From contig CAKOGP040002336.1 of the NCBI GenBank assembly GCA_933822405.4, positions 86,342 through 150,341 of the forward strand: a DNA stretch of 64,000 nucleotides. The letters are read 5' to 3'. The notes under the pieces were generated by a model, which saw nothing but the letters and a program-made list of their open reading frames with translations, did no database searches and was not told where the DNA came from. A program made the position numbers and the translations under genes. Every line of letters begins with the position of its first letter. Position 1 is the first letter of the stretch. Source of the stretch: Cylindrotheca closterium (taxonomy: Eukaryota; Bacillariophyta; Bacillariophyceae; Bacillariales; Bacillariaceae). Positions 41,515 through 52,755 of this stretch are shown piece by piece.

Positions 41515-42183
41515 TGATGAAGATGTATACAACTCTATTAGAAAGCAGAGTCTATTCAATACAATAATAATGCATGCACATTTTGACTAAAGCCAGAGTA
41601 AAATTTATTTTGAAGCTACCCATTGAACGCTGTTGTCTTATCTCTCTGTTCTTGTACAATGATGTGGGACAATATTCGTATTGTACCGATGGGCGCACTC
41701 CTTCTCAGCAGCTATCGTATTATGGCAGATACGTAAAATGATAGTATAGGGTACGGGCAAAACAAAAGCTTGTCAGTCGTTATTACGCTGATGAATGCAT
41801 TAAGTCTCAAGAGCTTCTGTATTCAAAACTCTCCGAGATTTGTTGGTAGTACGTATGCCATTGCGAACTAGCCTGGCAATCAAAGACCGGTCCTTCATGT
41901 CGAACGACGAGCGCGACCCTCATCGAAGCAGGAACGCGGGTTCGCAATCATAAAGAGTCGCACTTCAAACAGAAGAATTTCAACTTTTAAGGATGAAGAC
42001 GTCAGTTATTGGCTTATATCCTTCATTCACGCCCGGTACTACATTCACATGCTCCCATGAGTCACTCGAACAAACACCGAACGGAAGCGAAACGAAAGCG
42101 CCAACCATTTGGCTATCATCAACACTTAATCTGCGTAGTTATCTTCGGAAATTCATTCCCCATCCATTTTTTACTCTAAAAAG
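41515..42183. other. Spacer between A2 and A3
   Basis: No gene seen. The right end is the 5' flank of A3 and shares short blocks with the flanks of A1 and A2. Confidence 0.5.
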
Positions 42184-42780
42184 ATGTCGACCGCAGTTGC
42201 AACAATGATACAATCTTCCACGATATCACTAGAGATTCCTCACCAGCTGGCATCACCAACGCTCTTGGACAGCACCCGCAGGAGTAGGAGAAAGGTCCAC
42301 TTTTCTCGCCACATCAAAACAGTAACACATGTGCTATCACGAAGAGATTACTCGAATTCAGAGCTAAGGGAATGCTTCTACACCCCTGACGATCGATATC
42401 GAATGGAATCCGACAGACGACGCCTTGTAAGGCGTGTGGAGAAAAAAGAGCAGAACAAGAAACAGCAGCCCTCTTCTCTACGAGGTTTGGAATGCCAGAC
42501 AAGAGAAGGGAGCATACAATCCGAGAAGCGTGTGTGGGCAGTCATTGGCAGTGTCCTAAAGGAGCAAGATAAACAATTGGAACTCGGTGACTTCGATTGT
42601 AAACGAATTGCAGCCGCTTCGCAGTCTAACTCTAGAGAAAGCGTACTGGTGGCACTTCGTGCTGCAATTGGCGATCAACGAGCTGCCTTCACTGTGTACC
42701 GTGAATGGGCTTTGGACAACCGGGCGATCTTCGAAGCTTCAGCTGAAGGCAAGCGATCTTGCAGATGGAGCAGCGAGTGA
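42184..42780 (+). CDS. Family A protein, copy A3
   Basis: 198 residues starting M-S-T-A-V-A-T-M at 42184. Motifs as in A1 and A2, with small changes such as G-S-V-L-K-E-Q-D-K-Q and L-E-L-G-D-F. It is followed at 936 bp by the intact family B gene at 43716, the clearest complete A-B pair in the window. Function unknown. Confidence 0.75.
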   Translation: MSTAVATMIQSSTISLEIPHQLASPTLLDSTRRSRRKVHFSRHIKTVTHVLSRRDYSNSELRECFYTPDDRYRMESDRRRLVRRVEKKEQNKKQQPSSLRGLECQTREGSIQSEKRVWAVIGSVLKEQDKQLELGDFDCKRIAAASQSNSRESVLVALRAAIGDQRAAFTVYREWALDNRAIFEASAEGKRSCRWSSE

Positions 42781-43715
42781 TCATGGCTGTCTCTGTTTAC
42801 AAAGCAGCATTTGAAAGCATTTGGTTGTACAATGATAGTGTGCTGGGACACTAGCTATAGCATATAATACATCTCATTTACATAAGTTGGAAGTCACCAA
42901 TTGAAGCGCTAATGGCCTACCTCGTGTCAGTGATTGCACCAGAGTACCATGGAGTTGTGACTCTTAGCTAGATCGCAAAAGACATGTACATCAACAACAT
43001 TTCGACAGCTGTCTAATGTCAGAGGTGTTGTACCAATAGTTTTGCTCTCATTGCACTCCCCTCTCAAAACTACCGTAGGTACAGATAGTACGAGTAAATC
43101 AGAATTTGGAAAGGAAGAATCCTCCTCTGTTATGGTAGTTTGCCGTCGGTCAATGGAAGTGACAAATGGGCGTCAGTGCTTATACCGATGGCTTTGCTCT
43201 TCTTTCTTGGACATTCATTCCTGCTCACCGACTACCGTAGGTGGGAAATAATACCGGTACGAGTATTAGACCAGAACTTTGAAAGGAGGATTGCCAAAAC
43301 TTTTTAATTAAACAATACTCCGAACGTGCGACGGTCTAGGAGAGCTCATCATTGACGCAATATTCTCGGAGATATCGTGATGTTTTGATTGTTTGCAATT
43401 TTATAAAATATGAGTTGCGAAACTTGTGAGAAAAGCAGAGACTCCCTTTCGGAGCATTTCATATTTTTATAATATATATTTTATATAAAATATATTATTT
43501 TAATTAAAGATATCTTTTCCACGGCTGGTTTCGAGAAAGATCATCAATGGAAAAAAATGAATAGTACGGTACATCTTTCGCCTCGTAACTCGTCGGGACA
43601 CCGAAGATATCCCACTATGCGCTCAAAATTATTAATACCCGTTTGCCTATTATACAATATACATACATTTCATTTTTAGTTGCAAAAAATTTCACAGTTG
43701 CAAAAACAATTCAAC
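42781..43715. other. Spacer between A3 and B1
   Basis: No gene seen. Near 43262-43326 it repeats blocks found at 30243-30345. A strongly AT-rich stretch (43455-43510, TATAAAATATAT-like) precedes the B1 5' flank, which resembles the flanks of the other B copies. Confidence 0.5.
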
Positions 43716-44267
43716 ATGCACACTCATAAGGATCAAATGAAAATGCTCAAAACAAACTCGCTTGCAGCGTTCATCAAGGATGACATGAATTTCTCTTGGG
43801 AAGATGATCTCTTCGACCGCGATGAGGAAGAGTCAGTCGCCATGCGCAAAACGAGAATTAGATTTTCTGACTACAATGCCATCCAAGAAATCCCTTGTAT
43901 CAGCGACATGGAGGCCAGCGAGATTGCTGACGTCTGGTACAGCCATCAATTCTTTGCTACCATGGAGGCAGAATGTAGAGAGCTGTCCAGGTCGGCCAAG
44001 TCTGGCAGAATCGAGGTATCTAACGACATTTGCTTGCGCGGCTTGGAAGAGAAACTTCATGAAAGCCAAAAGAAAATCAACCGACGTGAATCCATTGGTG
44101 CCATTGTAGACGAGCAAGGTGCTCAATTTGGCTATGGAGAAGAAAGCGCTGAGATAATTGCACAAGTTTACCATGCGTTTGCAGCACACTGCAATGACGA
44201 GGCAGTTGAGATGGCACGTCAAGATGAAACAATAGCTTTTGAGATCTATAGGATTTCCTCAAGTTGA
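43716..44267 (+). CDS. Family B protein, copy B1 (lineage-expanded, unknown)
   Basis: 183 residues; the ATG at 43716 was chosen because all B copies begin M-H-T-x-K-x-Q-M-K-M. The N-terminus has an acidic F-S-W-E-D-D-L-F-D segment. Then come I-R-F-S-D, an I-Q-E-I-P-C-I-S-D-M stretch, E-I-A-D-V-W-Y, L-R-G-L-E-E-K-L, and a helix with D-E-Q-G-A-Q-F-G-Y-G-E. The order V/I-x-F, D-M-x-x-x-E, W-Y, L-R-G-L-E, E-Q-x-x-Q matches family A, so A and B are distant relatives. No targeting signals are visible. Function unknown. Confidence 0.75.
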   Translation: MHTHKDQMKMLKTNSLAAFIKDDMNFSWEDDLFDRDEEESVAMRKTRIRFSDYNAIQEIPCISDMEASEIADVWYSHQFFATMEAECRELSRSAKSGRIEVSNDICLRGLEEKLHESQKKINRRESIGAIVDEQGAQFGYGEESAEIIAQVYHAFAAHCNDEAVEMARQDETIAFEIYRISSS

Positions 44268-44708
44268 AGTTCAAGCTCTTCATCACCTGAAGGTCAAATA
44301 GTTACGTCAGCGCTTTCAAACCCTCCAAGTTAGGAAAACCCGGCCTTGGTTTTTCAAAATGGAATTACAAAATTTTAATATAGAACGAGATAGCATAGTA
44401 CAATCTTCCCTCATGCATCATAGCCTTTATGGGGCCTTGTGCCGATTCCAACGCGACCCAAGATGCTCGACCATCAAACCCAAACGGTACTGCTCCAAGG
44501 ATCGCTGCGCCCCTCCAAGGATCGCTGCGCCCCATTGTTCCCATAATCAATAGTAAGGTCCTGTGGCAGGTCATCAGCCAGCAGGATAGTCAGACAAACC
44601 TCAATTTCGCTAGAAGAACACTAAACGATTGGACCAGCGTAAACAGAATTTTCAATCCATATATTCTACCACAGTCCCCCCCCCTTTGGCAACTTTGTAA
44701 TTTGAGGG

Positions 44709-45020
44709 ATCCACCCCAGTGCTCACAGCCAAAGCTCAATGGATCTCGCGGATATGATTCCTCCAATCTGACTTTGTAAATTTTTGCTCCGCCATTAGGG
44801 CACCTTGACTTCTGATCAGTTCAGTGCCTCTGGATGACATTGATTATTGAAGGCTGCTTCCTTGTTGTCTTCTTCGTCATCTTTTTCTCCTTTGTTGTTG
44901 TCTTCTTCGCGAAGATGAACTTCTTGTTAGAATCGAGAATGCGTTGGCAATCAAGTCACCTTCATTATTGGAAAGCTCCATGCTTTTGGACAATACAGAA
45001 TATTATGGTTTTGGAAGGAT
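44709..45020 (-). pseudogene. DUF4246 gene relic: 3' end fused to 5' end
   Basis: 44709-44792 aligns with the last about 80 bases of the DUF4246 gene (35705-35770: GTGCTCACAG, GAGCTCAAT-like, TTGCTTTGTA). The next bases (about 44795-44865) align with its first about 75 codons (37827-37900: GGGCACCTTGA, CAGTGCCTCTGGATGA). The middle two kilobases are absent. A second copy of the 5' piece follows at about 44945-45020. Order and strand match the intact gene, so this is an internally deleted duplicate. Confidence 0.6.
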
Positions 45021-45497
45021 GAGGTCGCTCCTGCTCTGTCGTCTAGATCAGGATGACCATTCCGACTCATAGTAGAAACAGCTTTCGACGCAGTATAATG
45101 GTTTTGTGCTGTTAGTATGCTGCAGGCGGGCTTCAATTGAAACGTGCCGCTCGTTCATTCGTCCTCTCTGAATAATATCGTGCTGGGCATATTGAATATA
45201 TCTCCCGTCGAGAAGATTTGGTTGCGGGATAAGTTACAGTAGCATGTGGCCCGCCCGGCCGGTTCAGACTGAAAAATACCGCTTTTATTTTGCAGTGCGC
45301 GATCTGTATTATATAATATATTTTTTTTTTAAAAATTGGTAATGGCAACAAAAATTTAGACCACCAGCGAATCCTTCATACAGCATATATTATGGTTGCG
45401 TCTATATTACATGTTTCCTCATCGCCAGGCAGAACGTCCAAGACATGATAGACAGATTACAGATTGATTGTATTTAATCCCTCCAGAACAATTGAAA
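45021..45497. other. Intergenic, promoter region of the Fea1-like gene
   Basis: No gene seen. Contains AT-rich runs near 45308-45340. Confidence 0.4.
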
Positions 45498-48400
45498 ATG
45501 ATTTCTCGACAACCTCTTTCTCCTCCGTCATTGCTGGTCTCGATTGGAAGCATAATAGCAGCATTGGTACTTTCTTCTTCTATTGTTGAAGCCAATGATG
45601 TCAGCGTAGTCAATGTGAACAGCAACGCCAATCGCTCATTGCAAGGACAACCGTACGAATACACCTCCGACCATATCGTCGCTCGTGCGTCTGCCATTTC
45701 CAAGGATTATCAAACCATTGTTTTTTTCTTGGCGCAAGACAACGGGGCGGGCCGGGAAAACGCTCGCGCCGTGTACCAATTGGGAGCCTATTGCCAATCG
45801 TATGCTACTCTAATGCTGGATGCTCCCTTGACGTCTGAAATTCTGCAAGGAACCGAAGTTACGGGAACCAATGCCAACGGCGATTCCGTTTCGGGAATTG
45901 TGCACAGTGGGGCCTTTAGCGGAGACGCGACTTTGGAAGTCATGTATCTGATTCCATCTGATGGGATTGCCAACCTTTGTTCTGTGGCTGGAAACCCTAC
46001 TCCGCAATATGAGCAATGTGAGTGATATTTATGTTATGATTGTGTGTTATTGTTTTACATTTACAGTACATGCATATGAATTGTCCACATTGTCCGTACT
46101 GTGCCGAGTGGAATAAAGGATGCGCATATTCAGTTTCTTTTTTCTCGTGTGTCGCTTGTACCAATTTAAATTGCATCAACAACACTTGACTCACTCTATT
46201 CATTCCTCCTCCACATTTGTCAACACTCATCAGGCTTGAACACTAGTGGTGAAATTTCTGTTTCTGGCGGTCCCACACTCACCTACTCCAATTACGACTT
46301 GGACAATGACACCGCCGCTGGACAATCCATACAATCCATGTCGATGACCATTTCCGGAGCCGGTACCCTCGGTTACCCCCGCATTGGTACCTTTGCTTCT
46401 TACTATGGTACCAACAGGTACGCCAATGAATTCATCCAAGCGGCCTTTGACAAGGCCGACACTCAATTTGACAGTGGCAATGCCGAATTCACCAAGTGGA
46501 CTCAATTTGGGACCAAATCGTTTATCACAGTAGCTACTCTCACCATGTCATCCTGGATGCACATTATCATTAAAATGCAAGATGCCGTCGAAGTCTGCAA
46601 GTCCTTGCCGCAAGGACAGAAGTCGGTCCAAGAGGTGCCCCTTTGGGACAATGCCGTCGCCACCTACCGTGGCATGGGCGGAGCGGCCGGTGGTACCATG
46701 GGACAACTCTGGTATCTCGCAGATAATTACTGTCAAAAGTTTGGAACCTGTCAAGATGGTCCCGGTGGCAGTCAAGGGATTGCGAAGGCCAATTCCAAAC
46801 TGTACGCTCATTTCAATGCTGGCAAGCAAGATTTGTTGGATGGCAATTGTGATTTGGCCGAATCGTCTCTGGATGCCGCTGCCACGACCATGACCATTCC
46901 CATCATTCAAGGATTGTTGTACCATGCCTACGAACTCGATCTATTCCAGGAACAACGAGAAATCGTCCAAGGAGAAGCGGCTGCCTTTTTGCATTCCCTT
47001 TTGCCACTGGTCCATGCCTGCTCGGGAGGAAATGCCGTCATGATCTACAACGAAATCAAGGTGGGCAATGGAAAGACGGCTAGCTTTGAAGCCATCAAGA
47101 CCTCCTTGGAAGGTACTTATGAATGTTTGGGTGTAAGTTGTGAAGATATTGGTGGAATTGTCGACCTTGCCGATCCTACCACGTACCTAGAGAATGGAGC
47201 TCCCTGCGGTACCTTGAATGTGGACGACCAAGATGGTGATGGTATTCCGGACGTTGCTCCAGTGGTTCCTGCCAACCCTCAACCCAGCCCAACCCAAAGG
47301 CCTAGCTCATTGCCAGGACAAGCCTACGAATACACTTCGGATCATGTCAACTCGCGAACTGCGGCCATTTCTAAAGACTTTGAGTCCATTGCCCGTTTCT
47401 TGTCACAACAAACTGGAGCTGCCCGAGAAAGCGCTCGCGCCATTTACCAATTAGGAGCCTATTGTCAGTCCTATGCGACTTTGCAGTTGGATGGTCCTTT
47501 GAATTTTGAGATTTCTCAAGGAACGGAGGTTACTGGAACCAATAATGGTCTCGGCCAAGTCAATGCAGTACTTTATAGGGATGCATTCCCTGGCGATACG
47601 ACTGTAGAGGTCATGTACTTGATTCCTTCTGATGGAGTTACGAACATTTGTTCTGTGGCAGGAAATTCTTATCGATGTAAGCGCAATACCGTGGACTATT
47701 TTTGACGATGGAAAACAGAGCCCGAAGATACGGCACCGCGTTTGCAACACTCGCTTATTCACTCAATCTATTGTGCCTCCTCGTTCTAATTTGTTCAGGT
47801 TTCATGACTACTGGAGTGATTGCCGTTGCTGGGGGCGGCGGACCGCTTTCCTATACTGGATACGATGCTGATGTGGATACCGCCAATGGTCTTTCTCTGC
47901 GGTCCATGTCGAGCACCATTTCAGAAGCCAGAACGCTTGGCTACCCTCGCATTGGTACATATGCTGCCAACTATGGTACCAACAAGTACGCTGATGAATT
48001 TATTCGAGCTGCTTTTGGCAGAATAGACACTGCCTTTGACAATTTCAATGCCGAATTCACAAAGTTTTCTCAATTTGGAACCAACAAATTTATCGAAGTT
48101 GCAACTCTAACCATGAGCTCTTGGATGCACATTGTGATTAAGATGCAAGATGCTATCGAAATCTGTAAATCCTTGCCCAATGGCCAAAAGTCAGTCGAAC
48201 AAGTTCCTCATTGGGACGATGCAGTCGCCATTTACCGTGGATTGGGTGGTGGTGGAAGCACGGGACAGCTATCCCAGTTGGCCAATCAGTATTGCGCAAG
48301 GTTTGGAACCTGTCAAGATGGTACCGGTGGCACTCAAGGTATTGCCAAAGCCAATGCAAAAGTGTACGCTCATTTCAAGGCCGGAAAACAAGACTTGTTG

Positions 48401-48979
48401 GATGGAAGGTGCGATTTGGTGGAAAATTCTTTGGACGAAGTAGCCACTGCCATGACCATTCCATTGATTCAAGGATTGTTGTATCACGCGTATGAACTCG
48501 ATCTATTGAAGGAACAACGAGAAGTGGCTGAAGGAGCAGCGGCTGCCTTTTTGCATTCTGTGCTTCCGTTACTGCATGCTTGCTCGGAGGGGATTGCAGT
48601 CATGGTCTACAACCAAATCAAGGTTGGCAATGGCAAGACTGCTAGCTTTGAAATTATCAAGGCTAGTTTAGAAAGCCAATATGAATGTTTGGGTGTAACT
48701 TGTGAGGATATTGGTGGAATTATGGACCTTAGTAACCCAATTCAGTACCAAAGAAACAGTGGTACATGCGTTACCTTTGACATTGGCGATGGCATTCCAA
48801 ACCCAGAACCCAGCCCAACTCTAAAGCCCACTTTGTATCCTACTTCAGATGATAGTGACCCAACTGATCCACCATCCTCCCGATTCATTGAGTCTGAGGA
48901 CTCAGCTGGCAGTGGTGTCAGCTACTGTCTTGGTCTTGCTATTGGTCTTTCATTTACATTGCTAATGTTGCTGAGATAA
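45498..48979 (+). CDS. Two-lobed Fea1/phytotransferrin-like surface protein
   Basis: Exons 45498-46017, 46234-47676 and 47799-48979 join to one frame of 1047 residues. A signal peptide (I-I-A-A-L-V-L-S-S-S-I-V-E-A) precedes two homologous lobes: residues about 53-430 and 450-990. Each has Y-E-Y-T-S-D-H, a Q-L-G-A-Y-C-Q-S-Y-A-T-L strand, Q-G-T-E-V-T-G-T, Y-G-T-N-x-Y-A, M-S-S-W-M-H-I, I-A-K-A-N and H-A-Y-E-L-D-L. This pattern resembles Fea1-domain proteins (algal FEA1, diatom ISIP2a/phytotransferrin) that bind ferric iron at the cell surface. A hydrophobic C-terminus (L-A-I-G-L-S-F-T-L-L-M-L-L) suggests membrane anchoring. The family call is from memory of motifs; the lobe duplication is directly visible. 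Confidence 0.65.
46018..46233 (+). other. Intron 1 of the Fea1-like gene
   Basis: GTGAGT donor splitting a Cys codon (phase 1) and a CATCAG acceptor, 216 bp. It lies at the position in lobe 1 equivalent to intron 2 in lobe 2. Confidence 0.85.
47677..47798 (+). other. Intron 2 of the Fea1-like gene
   Basis: GTAAGC donor splitting a Cys codon (phase 1) and a GTTCAG acceptor, 122 bp. Without splicing, lobe 2 is cut by a stop at 47703-47705. Confidence 0.85.
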
Positions 48980-49073
48980 CTAATATTCTAAATGGAATTT
49001 GTTAGAATTTCTATTGGAGACTCTGCAAGTTTGTATTATATGTTTGTATCTTCCACTCGTTTGTTTCATTGTT

Positions 49074-49958
49074 TCACGAACAGGAACAAGCATGTTCAAA
49101 GAGCAACAATCCAACATCCTTCACAGTTTTATCATGTCGTCCCAAATATTGCCAATGGTCAATGACACTTTGTGCTAGTACTGGTGTATTCGGAAGCTCG
49201 TATGCTTGATCGACCGGTGCCCATGCTTCACCCGAGATTATCTTGTATCCAAAGACCACAAAATTGAAACCCCGGGTCCGACCACAACACGGACCAACGG
49301 CATGTATCAGTGATTCTTGTTGTTCGTATGTTGCTACCGGTAAGTATGGATAGAATGGATAGTCAGGGTGTTTGATCAGATGCTGTTGCTTTGTATCATA
49401 ATTGCCACTACTTGGTGTGGTGCTGCTAGTAGGCTTGCCGTCGTTGTCGTCGTTTTTGTTATTTTTACCATCTGTGCCATCATCCATAGTTTCAGTATTC
49501 ACTGCCGGGTTCTTTTCTTCTTCCACATCCGCGTCATCGGTTTTGTCTACTGTGCTGTTATTGTCGTCATTCTTCACAGTTCCAGTATTGTTGCCTTCCA
49601 TATCTGCCTGTTGATGGTCATCAGTAGTGTCATCATTAGTGTCACCACACTCATTTCCCTGGGGTTGTTCTTGTTCTACCACCACTGGCGGCGGTAGTCC
49701 TCCGACAATGTTGGAAGTATCGAGTTCTTCCGCCTTAAAATCGATTTCCATATCATCGACGTACTGAAGAAAGTCATCGTCATCCGTCCCATCCTCGTCA
49801 TCGTCGTCCGGATCGAATTCCATATCGTTTTCGTCAAAGACAGGCTGCCAACTCCATTCCTTATATTCTTCGTTATATTTGAGACCCAATTGATCGCGAA
49901 GTTGTTGATCGGAGCCATCAATCTTGAATCCAACGTACATTGCTTTGAATCCACCCAT
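49074..49958 (-). CDS. Acidic hypothetical protein
   Basis: 294 residues, ATG at 49958. A conserved-looking N-terminal block of about 45 residues (M-G-G-F-K-A-M-Y-V-G-F-K-I-D-G) precedes a long Asp/Glu/Asn-rich low-complexity middle (about 45-190). The C-terminal 100 residues look folded: Y-P-F-Y-P-Y-L-P-V, A-V-G-P-C-C-G-R-T-R-G-F, W-Q-Y-L-G and a final H-A-C-S-C-S. No signal peptide or membrane segment. I do not recognise a family. It converges on the Fea1-like gene with only about 95 bp between the two stops. Confidence 0.6.
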   Translation of the reverse strand: MGGFKAMYVGFKIDGSDQQLRDQLGLKYNEEYKEWSWQPVFDENDMEFDPDDDDEDGTDDDDFLQYVDDMEIDFKAEELDTSNIVGGLPPPVVVEQEQPQGNECGDTNDDTTDDHQQADMEGNNTGTVKNDDNNSTVDKTDDADVEEEKNPAVNTETMDDGTDGKNNKNDDNDGKPTSSTTPSSGNYDTKQQHLIKHPDYPFYPYLPVATYEQQESLIHAVGPCCGRTRGFNFVVFGYKIISGEAWAPVDQAYELPNTPVLAQSVIDHWQYLGRHDKTVKDVGLLLFEHACSCS

Positions 49959-50598
49959 AGTATAGTGCTTGTTAGTTTATAATGTATTTGACAAATGTAT
50001 CTTCTATCTGCACATATACCGGTATAGTTCGAAATGAATGAAATACTAATACAAGCATGGGTCATTATTACGATTTTGCGATTGTGCCCCCCGCACTCTT
50101 TTGAAAAAGATTTGGTGGCGGCGGGAAGAACGAAAACGCACAGTCGCTCTCGAAAATACGGTAAGAACCCGCAGAAATCATATGGGGCTGGCTCAGCCAG
50201 CCGTTCCATGACTTGACACATACCGGTACCGCGGAGAACGCACATACGCGACTGCGATGATGACAATGACACCGTACCTTGTCATACTGCGTTGATTGAG
50301 TGATTGATGATTCTTGCATTGAGTGATTGATTCTTGCATAATAATAAAACGCAACACGCTGCAAGACACTCCGTCCAAACCGAATATCATATATATAAAA
50401 GGTGATTTTGCATTACTCAAGACCATTACGAGCATAGACAAGCAGTGTGCGACTGACTGACTGACTCGCTCACTCGCGTTTCGATCTTGTCAAATCAAAT
50501 CTATAGTGTTTTGTATCATCATCACACGACCTCACAGCCCAAGACCTAACTGTATTTTTGCAGCACACAACTGACTTTTTCAGAAAGACACAACCACA
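49959..50598. other. Divergent promoter region
   Basis: Spacer between divergent genes. TACCGGTA palindromes lie at 50017-50024 and 50221-50228, and a TTGATTGAGTGATTGATG-like simple repeat at about 50293-50340. No gene seen. Confidence 0.5.
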
Positions 50599-52755
50599 AT
50601 GAAACGCTACTCTTCGACATTTGTTACTATGTTCCTTCCATTGTTGTTGGCTCTTGTTGTGGGTCCATCCGTTTTGGCACACTCTACTACTACTATTACT
50701 ACTACTACTACCACGACTAGTAATACTCCAACAAGAAGACGTCAGTTGCAAGACCAACAAGCACTCTTTGATGAAGCTTCTGCGCAATGGACCAGCTATG
50801 GAGATGCGGTGGATTACAATTTTGCCTATCTTCGTCAAGACGAGACCTTTCCACAGTTTCAAGTGACGGTCCGGAATTCCACCACGATTGGCGTGGATAC
50901 CGTTTATGGGCAGCCGCAAGATCGATACGTCTTTACCATGGATCAGTTGTTGGGATACATTTCCGAGTCTCTTTCAACGGCGGGAGACACTGTCGCTGTC
51001 AACTATGACAAGACATATGGATACCCAACCTCTTGGAATATTACTGGAAGTGTCAGCCTACAAGGAACGATGGAATCCTTTACCTTTTTCTCCATATTGA
51101 GAGAGCAACTCAACCAAGGCAAGGCAGTTTGGGATGCCCGACCAACTGACAGTTACGATTACACCATTCACATTATTGGATTCCTTCCACCTCCCTATGG
51201 TACACCGAAGCTTGTCCAAGTCCGAAACGGCACTGTGGAGACCATTTTGGAAGAAGATACCGGAGAAATGATAGACATGACCACCTTCAATCTTCCCACT
51301 ATCGATCAGGCTTTTCAAAACATTGAAAATGCCCTTACCAATTATTATGCCACTGTGGATGCCACCTTTGATCCGACGCTTGGATATCCAATGGAATATT
51401 CCTTGCGGAATTCCATCTTTGTGGCCGATGGCAATCCAACCTATCGAATCTATGACGTTGTCCTGGTAGCAAAACCAGATAATGATGATACTGAAGGAAC
51501 CATAGTTGAATGGCAAAATGAATTGGCGACTGCCAAAGCATTGTGGTCGGAACGGAACCTTTCGGCTTACAACTATACTTTTCAACGATTCTGTGAATGC
51601 CCACCAGAGTTTCAGCGTGCCAAGTTGGTACAAGTGGTGGACGGAGATGTAGTTGCCATTGACGGAACTTTTGGGAATTCGTTGGATGAAGCTCCCACCT
51701 TGGATGGACTCTTTACCATCATCGAAGCTGCTATTCAAGATGTAATCAGGGGAAATGTCTCTTCCATTCGAACTACATATGACGCAGAATATGGCTATCC
51801 TGCCTCTGTATTTATTGATTACGACGAAATGATGGCAGATGAAGAATACATTGTATCCGCCACCCTGGAAGAAGTAAATGGAGGAGGCGGTGGTGATGAT
51901 GATAAGGCAATGATATTGAATGAAGCCAAGACCAAATGGGAATCCATGGGTCTCTCCAATTATCACTTTGGAATTGTAAAAGAGTGCCGATGTGTATTCC
52001 GTGACCCCATTGCGATTCAAGTCAGTAACGGAGAAGTTGCTCAAATGAGGAATCGTTTTGGTGATGAAGTCGATCAAGACACAACAGGGTATTCTTTGAC
52101 CATCGAAGACATATTTGGTCTCATCCAGACTGGGATGGACGAAGGTTTTAGTACTGTCGATGTGGAGTATGATGAAGAGTATGGATATCCCAAGAAAGCG
52201 GTTCTCGATCCCCGCGCCATGACGGCCGATGACGAATACACCTTGACGATTGATTACTTGGCTCCGCTTACGAAATGGCAAAATGAATTGGAAGCTGGCA
52301 AACGTTTGTGGTCAGAACAGAACATCAAGAGTTATAATTACACATATCAGCGATCCTGTGAATGCCTGGATGAGTCTCAGCTTGCCAAGTTGGTACAAGT
52401 TGTGGACGGAGATGTAGTTACCACTGGTGATGTTTCGGCACAGGCTACACAACGATCCTCCTTGAATGAGGCTCCAACTTTGGATGGACTCTTTGTCATC
52501 ATTCAAGACGGAATCAATAGAAATGCCTTTCGGATTGTGGTAGACTACGATCCAAAATACGGATATCCCACCTCTGTGTACATTGATTACTACGAAATGA
52601 TTGCAGATGAAGAATACATTGTATCCGCCGTACTGGTGGAAGTCAACGATGGTGGTGCAAATGTAGATCCAGTTCCCGACTCATCTGCACCGAAAACTGC
52701 AATGATCATGGGTCATCTTGGGCTTGCGTCGCTTCTTCTCTGTATGCAATGGTAG
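50599..52755 (+). CDS. Secreted protein with five DUF6174-like units
   Basis: 718 residues, ATG at 50599. A signal peptide (F-L-P-L-L-L-A-L-V-V-G) is followed by a Thr run encoded by ACT repeats. Five tandem units of about 115-130 residues begin near 55, 166, 308, 437 and 557. Each shows W-x-x-x-x-x-x-x-Y-x-Y/F-x-F, often a C-E/R-C pair, a V-x-x-G-x-V strand, a T-I/L-D-x-L-F-x-I-I helix and D-x-x-Y-G-Y-P-x-x-V. This layout matches DUF6174. The C-terminus (G-H-L-G-L-A-S-L-L-L-C-M) is hydrophobic, as for a GPI-type anchor. A secreted or surface role is likely; the molecular function of DUF6174 is unknown. A decayed copy follows at 53461. Confidence 0.75.
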   Translation: MKRYSSTFVTMFLPLLLALVVGPSVLAHSTTTITTTTTTTSNTPTRRRQLQDQQALFDEASAQWTSYGDAVDYNFAYLRQDETFPQFQVTVRNSTTIGVDTVYGQPQDRYVFTMDQLLGYISESLSTAGDTVAVNYDKTYGYPTSWNITGSVSLQGTMESFTFFSILREQLNQGKAVWDARPTDSYDYTIHIIGFLPPPYGTPKLVQVRNGTVETILEEDTGEMIDMTTFNLPTIDQAFQNIENALTNYYATVDATFDPTLGYPMEYSLRNSIFVADGNPTYRIYDVVLVAKPDNDDTEGTIVEWQNELATAKALWSERNLSAYNYTFQRFCECPPEFQRAKLVQVVDGDVVAIDGTFGNSLDEAPTLDGLFTIIEAAIQDVIRGNVSSIRTTYDAEYGYPASVFIDYDEMMADEEYIVSATLEEVNGGGGGDDDKAMILNEAKTKWESMGLSNYHFGIVKECRCVFRDPIAIQVSNGEVAQMRNRFGDEVDQDTTGYSLTIEDIFGLIQTGMDEGFSTVDVEYDEEYGYPKKAVLDPRAMTADDEYTLTIDYLAPLTKWQNELEAGKRLWSEQNIKSYNYTYQRSCECLDESQLAKLVQVVDGDVVTTGDVSAQATQRSSLNEAPTLDGLFVIIQDGINRNAFRIVVDYDPKYGYPTSVYIDYYEMIADEEYIVSAVLVEVNDGGANVDPVPDSSAPKTAMIMGHLGLASLLLCMQW

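Noticed and set aside
47702..48979. Separate second Fea1-like gene
   Set aside because: Its frame only becomes a full lobe when spliced from the preceding exon; intron borders and phase are exact, so one gene is the better model.
51058..52281. Long (407-codon) minus-strand frame across the DUF6174 gene
   Set aside because: It mirrors the repeated units of the intact gene; it is an antisense shadow caused by codon bias.
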